Assembly: GCF_008329715.1 (NCBI RefSeq)
Contig: NZ_VTSR01000007.1
Coordinates: 434,001 to 498,000, forward strand
Origin: Gimesia chilikensis
GTDB lineage: Bacteria; Planctomycetota; Planctomycetia; Planctomycetales; Planctomycetaceae
Reading direction: 5' to 3'
Length of the DNA stretch: 64,000 nt
In this document: positions 54,976 through 64,000 of the stretch, piece by piece
Layout of the letters: each line of letters opens with the position of its first letter
How positions within the stretch are numbered: the first letter of the stretch is position 1
The notes under the pieces: model-generated
Told to the model about the DNA's origin: nothing
Seen by the model: the letters and a program-made list of their open reading frames with translations, nothing else
Databases searched by the model: none
Program-made: the position numbers and the translations under genes

Positions 54976-55377
54976 ATGCAATCAACGCCAAAGACATCAG
55001 ACTCAGCTTTCAAACAGTGCGGCATCCTTACCGCGACACTGTTGGGTCTGTTTGCAGTGCTTTATCTGCCGGCTCAGCGACTGGTTGGCCCCCAGGCAGT
55101 GGAAGGCTTAACCTATGCCACCCTGCTCTGTCTGATTCCGGGACTGATACTCTTTCCTGTGGTCGGATTTCTGAATCGTGAAATCGCTCCTGTTGCCATA
55201 GTGGGTATCTCCACATTGTTGCGACTGATGACCGTCGGGCTCGGGGCATTGATCATTTTGAAAGTCAAACCTGATTTTGGTTTACCCGAATTTTTGATTT
55301 GGTTATTGATTTGTTACTTTGCGTCTCTATTGGTTGAAACCTTACTGCTCGTTCGGTACTCTGCCGAAGCCGTTTAG
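54976..55377 (+). CDS. Four-helix membrane protein in the AtpI position
   Basis: A 133-residue protein with four hydrophobic helices (CGILTATLLGLFAVLYLPA, YATLLCLIPGLILFPVVGFL, AIVGISTLLRLMTVGLGALIIL and LIWLLICYFASLLVETLLLV). Its size and its place between the AtpZ-like gene and atpB fit the loosely conserved ATP synthase subunit I (AtpI). Sequence identity with known AtpI is not obvious, so the assignment rests mainly on context. Confidence 0.65.
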   Translation: MQSTPKTSDSAFKQCGILTATLLGLFAVLYLPAQRLVGPQAVEGLTYATLLCLIPGLILFPVVGFLNREIAPVAIVGISTLLRLMTVGLGALIILKVKPDFGLPEFLIWLLICYFASLLVETLLLVRYSAEAV

Positions 55378-55427
55378 AGTAAACAGAGTTTTGATCAGAA
55401 ACATTTTTTTAATATCGAGCTGAAGCA

Positions 55428-56294
55428 ATGGCCGCGGGTCACTCTGATACCTTCCATCACGTTCGCGATTTCGCTCATTTCGACCTTCCCACTGGTTTGC
55501 AGGTTGAGCTGCCACGCATTTTGGGATTTCAGGTTACGAAATTCATGCTGCTTCAGCTGATCGCAGTCGCATTCCTGTTCTTTGTTTTCCGGGGACTGGC
55601 GAAACGGGCCGCTGGCGGTCAGGTCGTCACCGGACGCTGGTGGAACTTCTGGGAATCCATTGTGATCTACATGCGGGACGAAGTCGTCCGGCCGACCATC
55701 GGTGAAGGACATCACCACGATGATGACGATCACGATCATGGTCACCACCACGAACAACAGGTGGGACACCCTGCCGATAAATATCTGCCGTTCGTTCTCT
55801 CCTGCTTCTTCTACGTTCTGATCTGCAACCTGCTGGGGGCGATTCCCTGGCTGGGTTCCGCAACCGGCGAGTTGAACGTGACGATCGCACTGGCATTCAC
55901 CACATTCTGTGCCGTGATCATGTACGGCGTCAGAGAACTGGGTTTCTTCCGCTTCTGGATGTCGCTGGCACCGTCGATGGAACTTCCTTTTCTACTCAAG
56001 ATTATTCTGGTCCCCATGATCTGGGTGATCGAGCTGGTCGGCTTTCTGATTAAGCATGCTGTACTGGCCATTCGATTGTTTGCCAATATTATGGCAGGTC
56101 ATACCGTGATTGCCGTCTTCCTCGGCTTCATCGCGTTGACTGCTGATTCAAGTATGTGGGCCGTAGTGATGCCATCGAGTATCATTGCCCAGGTCCTCGT
56201 TGGTCTGCTGGAACTGTTCGTTGCATTCCTGCAGGCATATGTTTTTGCGTTTCTTGCAACTCTGTTTATCGGAACTGCAGTACATCCTCACTGA
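55428..56294 (+). CDS. atpB: ATP synthase F0 subunit a
   Basis: A 288-residue membrane protein, the stator channel subunit that passes protons to the c-ring. The essential Arg is at 216 in AVLAIRLFANIMAGH, and the last helix GLLELFVAFLQAYVFAFLATLFIG is typical. The loop between helix 1 (about 37-57) and helix 2 (about 118-138) carries an unusual His/Asp-rich insert at 94-114 (GHHHDDDDHDHGHHH core). This loop is expected on the cytoplasmic side; metal binding is possible but unproven. It is followed by atpE after 82 bases. Confidence 0.96.
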   Translation: MAAGHSDTFHHVRDFAHFDLPTGLQVELPRILGFQVTKFMLLQLIAVAFLFFVFRGLAKRAAGGQVVTGRWWNFWESIVIYMRDEVVRPTIGEGHHHDDDDHDHGHHHEQQVGHPADKYLPFVLSCFFYVLICNLLGAIPWLGSATGELNVTIALAFTTFCAVIMYGVRELGFFRFWMSLAPSMELPFLLKIILVPMIWVIELVGFLIKHAVLAIRLFANIMAGHTVIAVFLGFIALTADSSMWAVVMPSSIIAQVLVGLLELFVAFLQAYVFAFLATLFIGTAVHPH

Positions 56295-56376
56295 GATGTC
56301 CGTCGGTATCTGACTCAGACTTGCTGTGTATATTTCTAGAGTGTTCCTCGTTGAGAAAGGTCAGGGGATAATTACA

Positions 56377-56694
56377 ATGATCCAGGCTTTACGGATTATG
56401 TGCGTGACATGTGTTGTTGTATTGGCCACAGCTGTTCCAGCATTGGCTCAAGAAGGTGGCGCAGCTGAAGAAGGTGCTGCAGCAGCACAGGCAGCTGGTA
56501 TCTCTCTGGGTGCCATCGGTGCTGGTATCACCATTATTGGTGCAGCTCTGGGGATTGGCAAAATCGGTGCATCTGCTGTAGAAGCAATCGCCCGTCAGCC
56601 AGAAGCCGGTGGTAAGATTCAGACTGCAATGATTATTGCTGCAGCGTTGATCGAAGGTGCTACCTTCTTCGCGCTCATTATCTGTCTGATCTGA
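56377..56694 (+). CDS. atpE: ATP synthase F0 subunit c
   Basis: A 105-residue proteolipid. A leader of about 24 residues resembling a signal peptide (VTCVVVLATAVPALAQ) precedes two helices joined by the polar RQPE loop (74-77 region). The ion-binding Glu is at 93 in AALIEGATFFAL. The residues around it (EG, and no Gln in helix 1) do not match the sodium-binding signature, so a proton-driven enzyme is likely. The ATG at 56377 follows CAGGGG; an upstream in-frame start would not give a sensible leader. The oligomer forms the rotor ring. Confidence 0.95.
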   Translation: MIQALRIMCVTCVVVLATAVPALAQEGGAAEEGAAAAQAAGISLGAIGAGITIIGAALGIGKIGASAVEAIARQPEAGGKIQTAMIIAAALIEGATFFALIICLI

Positions 56695-56802
56695 TTCTGC
56701 TCAGGCAGAGAACAGACGGTCGAATCGTCAGGCATGAACCGCTGACGTGATTTCGAGCAATATCTTTAACCTCCTTCAGACAACAATGTGAGATTTTTGA
56801 TC

Positions 56803-57429
56803 ATGTTTAAAAGTCTTTTTTCAAGCCGATGCATGATCATGCTGCTCGTATTCGGTGGCATGATTCTGGGTACTGCCCTGCTGGGCTCAGATGCATCCTT
56901 GTATGCAGCAGAAGACGCAGGTCACCATGCAGGCCCGCCCCTGCACTGGAAAACCGACCTGGCATTATGGTCATTCGTTGTGTTCGTGGCGTTCATCGTT
57001 GTACTCAAGTCATTTGCCTGGGGACCACTCATCCAGGCTCTGGACGAACGGGAACAGCGGGTTGTGACGGCCATCAGCGATGCAGAATCGAAGCAGCGTG
57101 AGTCTGAAGAACTGGTCAAAGAGCATACTCGAAAGATCGAAGCTGCTCAGGACGAAATCCAGGCAATGATGGTCGAGGCCCGCTCTGATGCAGATCGCAT
57201 CAAGCAGGATGTTCTCGAACAGGCACGCCAGGAAGCAGAGTCCATCAAAGCTCATGCGGTCGATGAAATCGAACGTGCCCGGGAACTGGCATTGAAAGAT
57301 CTGTTCGACCAGATGAATTCCCGCGTAATCGATGCTACCGAGCATGTGCTGGGGCGTGCCCTCAACGAGTCCGATCGTGATCGGCTCGTTGAAGAAGCTC
57401 TGGCTCAGATTTCCGGAAGTTCGAACTGA
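56803..57429 (+). CDS. atpF: ATP synthase F0 subunit b
   Basis: A 208-residue stator stalk protein. An N-terminal hydrophobic leader (residues about 10-30, ending LYAAED) resembles a signal peptide and precedes the true membrane anchor ALWSFVVFVAFIVVLKSFAW. A long charged helix follows, starting WGPLIQALDEREQRVVTAI, that dimerises and contacts the F1 head. The ATG at 56803 was chosen; a GTG 15 bases earlier is possible. The leader makes it about 40 residues longer than typical. Confidence 0.92.
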   Translation: MFKSLFSSRCMIMLLVFGGMILGTALLGSDASLYAAEDAGHHAGPPLHWKTDLALWSFVVFVAFIVVLKSFAWGPLIQALDEREQRVVTAISDAESKQRESEELVKEHTRKIEAAQDEIQAMMVEARSDADRIKQDVLEQARQEAESIKAHAVDEIERARELALKDLFDQMNSRVIDATEHVLGRALNESDRDRLVEEALAQISGSSN

Positions 57430-57496
57430 ACTAACGACAAAACTTTTTCAAACCTGTTGTATCAAGTTTGAAGTATTCATCCTTTAGCAGTGAGTT

Positions 57497-59618
<2,122 letters not shown>

Positions 59619-59676
59619 TCGACTCGTTACCGTATTCATTGCTTGCACAGTTAATCGAAAACAGGTTTAGAATCTA

Positions 59677-60549
59677 ATGGCCAAAGCACGTGCCATCGTC
59701 AAACGATTAAAGGCAGTTAAAAACATCCGTAAGATCACACGGACCATGGAATTGATCGCCACCGCGCGATTCAAGAAAGCCATGGACCGTGCTGCGGAAG
59801 CTGCTGCCTATACCCGCAAGATTTCCGAGCTTGTCGCCGATCTGTCCCAGGCAAATCTGGAATTCCACCATCCCCTGCTGGAAAAACACGAAACCGAAAA
59901 GAACTCGGTACTGCTCGTGCTGACCTCCAACCGGGGATTGTGTGGCGGTTACAACACCGGCGTTTTGAAACTGGCACTCAAGCGTTACCAGGAACTGCAG
60001 AATGAAGGGCAAAATGTCCGTCTGGAAGTTTCCGGTAAGCGTGGTATCAGCTTTTTGAAATTCCAGGGAGTTACGGCTGACAACACCTACACTCACTTCG
60101 AAGATCGTCCGACCTTTGAAGAAGTGGATGACCTGGCCAGCCGTTATATTACGGAATACATCGAAGGCAAAATCGATCGACTCGACGTCGCCTACACCGA
60201 ATTCATCTCGTCTTCCCGACAGGAAGCGGTCGTGCACTCACTGCTGCCGATTGGTGCCTTGGAAACCTCCGAGACGGATTCGGAAGAACAATACGACTAT
60301 GAATTCCTGCCTTCTGCTCAGGAAATCCTTGAAGAAATTGTTCCGACTGCATTTAAGGCTCGCCTGTTTAAGTGCTTCCTTGATGCCGCGGTGAGTGAGC
60401 AGATTGCCCGCATGGTCGCCATGAAAGGCGCCACGGAAAATGCGAATGAAATGGTGGGAACCCTGTCGGCTCAGTACAACCGGGCTCGACAGACCCAGAT
60501 TACATCGGAAATCCTGGAAATCATCGGCGGGGCAGCAGCTCTCGAGTAA
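59677..60549 (+). CDS. atpG: ATP synthase F1 subunit gamma
   Basis: A 290-residue central stalk subunit. The N-terminal helix KARAIVKRLKAVKNIRKITRTMELIATARFKKA and the C-terminal helix EQIARMVAMKGATENANEMVGTLSAQYNRARQTQITSEILEIIGGAAAL form the rotating coiled coil inside the alpha/beta ring. The middle LVLTSNRGLCGGYNTGV is the conserved Rossmann part. Length and neighbours are standard. Confidence 0.97.
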   Translation: MAKARAIVKRLKAVKNIRKITRTMELIATARFKKAMDRAAEAAAYTRKISELVADLSQANLEFHHPLLEKHETEKNSVLLVLTSNRGLCGGYNTGVLKLALKRYQELQNEGQNVRLEVSGKRGISFLKFQGVTADNTYTHFEDRPTFEEVDDLASRYITEYIEGKIDRLDVAYTEFISSSRQEAVVHSLLPIGALETSETDSEEQYDYEFLPSAQEILEEIVPTAFKARLFKCFLDAAVSEQIARMVAMKGATENANEMVGTLSAQYNRARQTQITSEILEIIGGAAALE

Positions 60550-60595
60550 TTTCCGGCCATCCCGGCATGGCACATTATGGTTTTTTACAGATTGA

Positions 60596-62074
<1,479 letters not shown>

Positions 62075-62077
62075 TAA

Positions 62078-62131
62078 GACGTTTTCGAACGTCGTGATCA
62101 GATTGTGGCCGAAACTGGTTTCGGTCACAAT
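62078..62131 (+). promoter_or_regulatory. Two hairpins between atpD and atpC
   Basis: GACGTT-TTCG-AACGTC (62078-62093) is a 6-bp stem with a TTCG tetraloop 3 bases after the atpD stop. A second hairpin with a 13-bp stem (62102-62114 with 62119-62131, one G-T pair) and a CTGG loop follows. Neither has a T-run. They may stabilise the upstream message or reduce atpC expression. Confidence 0.45.
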
Positions 62132-62172
62132 TTCCATCTGAATATCCTGTTTTGAATGTGGTTAGAGCACCC

Positions 62173-62574
62173 ATGGCTCAAGAATTTCGCCTGTTATTAG
62201 TCACACCGGAAACGACTCTGCTGGATCAACCCATCCAGAGCCTGCGTTGTACTCTGTATGACGGTCAAATCGGAATTCTTCCCGGTCGCATGCCCATGGT
62301 AGGCCGTCTGGGTTATGGCGAACTGGTGTTTGAAGCCACTGATGGTAAAGAAGAACGCTACTTTGTCGATGGCGGCTTCCTGCAGGTCAAAGGCTCCGTG
62401 ATCTCCGTTCTGACCGAACAGGCGATTCCGGCCAGCAAGCTGAATGCTGCCGATGCGGAAAAGATGCTCGCAGAAGCCCTCGACCGCACCGCAGTCGGCG
62501 ATGAGCAGTGCCAGGCCCGTCAGCGGGATCAGGATCGAGCCCGGGCGATGCTCGCACTGGCCCATCAGAAATAA
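62173..62574 (+). CDS. atpC: ATP synthase F1 subunit epsilon
   Basis: A 134-residue rotor subunit that inhibits ATP hydrolysis. The N-terminal beta-sandwich (EFRLLLVTPETTLLDQPIQSLRCTLYDGQIGILPGRMPMVGRL, then YFVDGGFLQVKGSVISVLTEQA) is typical. It ends in the two-helix part with AEALDRTAVGDEQCQARQRDQDRA. The ATG at 62173 is preferred over an in-frame TTG seven codons earlier. It is the last gene of the operon and precedes a terminator. Confidence 0.95.
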   Translation: MAQEFRLLLVTPETTLLDQPIQSLRCTLYDGQIGILPGRMPMVGRLGYGELVFEATDGKEERYFVDGGFLQVKGSVISVLTEQAIPASKLNAADAEKMLAEALDRTAVGDEQCQARQRDQDRARAMLALAHQK

Positions 62575-62624
62575 CCTGAACTTCAGGTTCCAGATACATC
62601 TTGATCTACAGCTCTGAATCTCAT

Positions 62625-62665
62625 AAATAAGCTGAAATGCCTCGCGCGTTTCAGCTTATTTTTTT
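62625..62665 (+). terminator. Rho-independent terminator of the ATP synthase operon
   Basis: A 13-bp perfect stem (62625-62637 with 62649-62661) with an 11-base loop ends in a run of Ts to 62665. It lies 50 bases after the atpC stop. Confidence 0.88.
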
Positions 62666-62678
62666 ACTGGAGCCGTAC

Positions 62679-62879
62679 ATGACCGACGCGGAATCCCGCC
62701 AACCCGCCCCGCGCCCCTCGGTTGGAGTTCTTTTCAAATGCTGTAATGTCTACAGCAGAATCTACGCAAACCACAACCAGAGTGCCTATGCCGGGCATTG
62801 CCCCCGCTGTGCGGCCCGGATCGAGGTCCCGATCTCGAAATCAGGGGGGTCGAACAGCCGATTCCTCTCTGGATCCTAA
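62679..62879 (+). CDS. Small CxxC zinc-ribbon-like protein
   Basis: A 66-residue protein. A Cys pair at 21-22 and CPRC at 41-44, separated by NVYSRIYANHNQSAYAGH, suggest a one-zinc ribbon; the two flanking strands fit VGVLFKCCN and ARIEVPIS. GGAG precedes the ATG at 62679, which is 13 bases after the operon terminator. No signal peptide or membrane helix is present. The family is not recognised by name and the function is unknown. Confidence 0.65.
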   Translation: MTDAESRQPAPRPSVGVLFKCCNVYSRIYANHNQSAYAGHCPRCAARIEVPISKSGGSNSRFLSGS

Positions 62880-62960
62880 CTTATTACTGGAAAATGCCTT
62901 ATCGCGCATGAAAATCTGACATTCTCAGAAAGAAAAATGCCTCTCCCTGCCAGAAACGTC

Positions 62961-62989
62961 TTGAGCTAAATCCTGAATTGCTCTAGGAT
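62961..62989 (+). promoter_or_regulatory. Candidate promoter for the gene at 63066
   Basis: TTGAGC (62961-62966), exactly 17 bases, then TAGGAT (62984-62989, 4 of 6). The start site would be near 62996, about 70 bases before the ATG. Confidence 0.4.
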
Positions 62990-63065
62990 TCGCCGCATTG
63001 ATCAAATCAACACACCAGAAACAACTTCCATTCTGTCCTGCCTCTTCCTGATTTGAGCCTGTTCC

Positions 63066-63554
63066 ATGGATTATCATCTCAAACCATTAGGTAAAACCTG
63101 TTCTTCGACGGGCAAGGAATTTGCGCCAGGTGAAACGGTGCATTCTGTGATCGTCGATCAGAACGGCCATCTGATTCGGATGGATTTTGCCGAAGATGCC
63201 TGGACAGGTCCTCCAGAAGGGGCTGTGGGAGACTGGACATTACAAGTACCGGAACCTGCTGCTCAGGGGGCGCGCAAAATCGATCCCGATGCGTTGATGC
63301 AGTACTTTGAGCAGCTTTATGAGAATCCAAACCAGGTTCAGGAGAAATTCCTGTATGTCCTGGCACTGTTCCTGGTACAGAAACGTCGCCTGAAGCTGGA
63401 TGGCTCGCGGAATGAGGATCAGAACTCCTATCTGCAACTGTCGGGAACACACGGTGAAGGCAGTTTCGAAATCCGCGATCAAAACCTGGAAGAGTCAGAA
63501 ATCGAAGCCCTGCAGCAACAGTTAAACACACAGTTTTTAGAAGAGTGGGAATAA
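63066..63554 (+). CDS. Hypothetical protein of 162 residues
   Basis: A soluble, acidic 162-residue protein without signal peptide. The N-terminal part (LKPLGKTCSSTGKEFAPGETVHSVIV, then HLIRMDFAEDAWTGPPEG) has a Cys-x5-F-x-PG-E pattern like a small beta domain. The middle is helical (YFEQLYENPNQVQEKFLYVLALFLVQKRRLKL) and the end (GEGSFEIRDQNLEESEIEALQQQLN) strand-helix. I do not recognise it. The next gene, a lipoprotein, starts 56 bases downstream, so they may be co-transcribed. Confidence 0.6.
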   Translation: MDYHLKPLGKTCSSTGKEFAPGETVHSVIVDQNGHLIRMDFAEDAWTGPPEGAVGDWTLQVPEPAAQGARKIDPDALMQYFEQLYENPNQVQEKFLYVLALFLVQKRRLKLDGSRNEDQNSYLQLSGTHGEGSFEIRDQNLEESEIEALQQQLNTQFLEEWE

Positions 63555-63610
63555 GGGACGTCCCCACTTTCGGACCATTCAACATGTCGCATGTTCAAGG
63601 AAGAACAGAA

Positions 63611-64000
63611 ATGAAGAGATCCAGGCTGATCTTTCGACGGCTGCGTGCCGTGACGCAAGTTTGTGCCTTGATCTGCTGTCTTCTGCTGCTCTCTGCCTGT
63701 TCCTCGGTCCGCACATTTCTACCCCAGGAAGCCCCTGTCTGTGTTCTGCCTCCCAATGCCAGCTACACACAAATTGTGAATCATCTGAATTCACAGACTG
63801 AAGGCGTCTTTGGCTGGCAGTCATCTTCTGTCAAAATCCGGGCACGGCAGAAAGGGGGCATCCCCGTCAGCCTGAGTGCGATGCTGGCTGTAGAACAGCC
63901 CCAGCGTTTTCGCCTGGTGGCCAGTTCTCCCCTGGGCCCCGAGGTTGATTTCGGCTCGAATGACGAACGATTCTGGTTCTGGGTTAAGCGCAGCGATCAG
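63611..64000 (+). CDS. LolB/DUF4292-like lipoprotein, N-terminal part (cut by window edge)
   Basis: The first 130 codons of an exported lipoprotein. The signal has basic residues RSRLIFRRLRAV and a hydrophobic core, and ends in a lipobox LLSAC with the acylated Cys near residue 30. The mature part (GWQSSSVKIRARQ, SLSAMLAVEQPQRFRLVASSPLGPEVDFGSNDERFWFWVKR) resembles the curved beta-sheet of LolB/DUF4292 outer-membrane lipoproteins, where a strand describing substrate lipid precedes F-x-L-x-G-x-D. ATG 63611 was chosen over one 27 bases upstream because AAGGA precedes it. The end of the gene lies outside the window. Confidence 0.8.
   Translation, partial: MKRSRLIFRRLRAVTQVCALICCLLLLSACSSVRTFLPQEAPVCVLPPNASYTQIVNHLNSQTEGVFGWQSSSVKIRARQKGGIPVSLSAMLAVEQPQRFRLVASSPLGPEVDFGSNDERFWFWVKRSDQ

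Noticed and set aside
56377-56694. A sodium-binding c-ring
   Set aside because: The residues around the essential Glu and in helix 1 do not match the known sodium signature, so a proton-driven ring is more likely.

Overview
The window looks like chromosomal DNA of a planctomycete, probably of the Gimesia/Planctomyces group. This is inferred from gene content: a DUF1549/DUF1553 protein with the CAQCHDHPFD motif, long secreted PQQ-propeller and EF-hand proteins, MoxR/DUF58/BatA-like/VWA operons, and ATP synthase c and b subunits with N-terminal secretion-like leaders. GC content looks moderate. I see no tRNA or rRNA gene, no CRISPR array, no insertion sequence and no phage gene. The region reads as a stable housekeeping and envelope segment.

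Layout. 1-5037 (minus): an oligopeptide ABC importer (fused two-domain ATPase, a CAP-domain secreted protein, a substrate-binding lipoprotein, and the first 96 codons of a DppB-type permease). 5197-8773 (plus): a secreted five-bladed beta-propeller protein and comEC. 8790-13400 (minus): a TPR protein, a small winged-helix protein, a PsbP/DcrB-like protein and a UvrA paralogue. 13540-16033: a CBM9/DOMON-like protein, a small membrane protein and leuB, closed by a strong terminator.

16124-42740 (minus): 17 consecutive genes, most overlapping or a few bases apart, probably one very long transcription unit or a few nested ones. In order of transcription it encodes a DUF1549/DUF1553 protein, a ten-EF-hand protein, a coiled-coil membrane protein, an Fe3+/sulfate-type ABC importer (anchored binding protein, double permease, and an ATPase fused through a membrane segment to an NHL propeller), a large VWA/GATase-like protein, MoxR, DUF58, a BatA-like VWA protein, two successive copies of a [membrane GATase-like protein + ABC ATPase + ABC-2 permease] trio resembling GldG/GldA/GldF, and a Tat-exported hydroxypyruvate-isomerase-like TIM barrel. 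The duplicated trio and the ATPase-NHL fusion are the most unusual parts of the window.

42990-52521: a small membrane protein, a 1451-residue secreted PQQ/Rossmann/malectin chimera (plus), recJ (minus), ilvN-ilvC (plus) and a radical SAM protein (plus). 52572-53699 (minus): a DUF4912 protein with an N-terminal SAP/Rho-N-like segment. 53700-54619 is a long palindrome-containing intergenic region in front of a complete ATP synthase operon (AtpZ-like, AtpI-like, atpBEFHAGDC; 54620-62574), ended by a terminator. 62679-64000 carries a small CxxC protein, an unknown 162-residue protein and the start of a LolB/DUF4292-like lipoprotein cut by the window end.

Start codons were chosen by eye from ribosome-binding sites, overlaps and family lengths. 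Promoters are by-eye matches to the sigma70 consensus and are the least certain entries.
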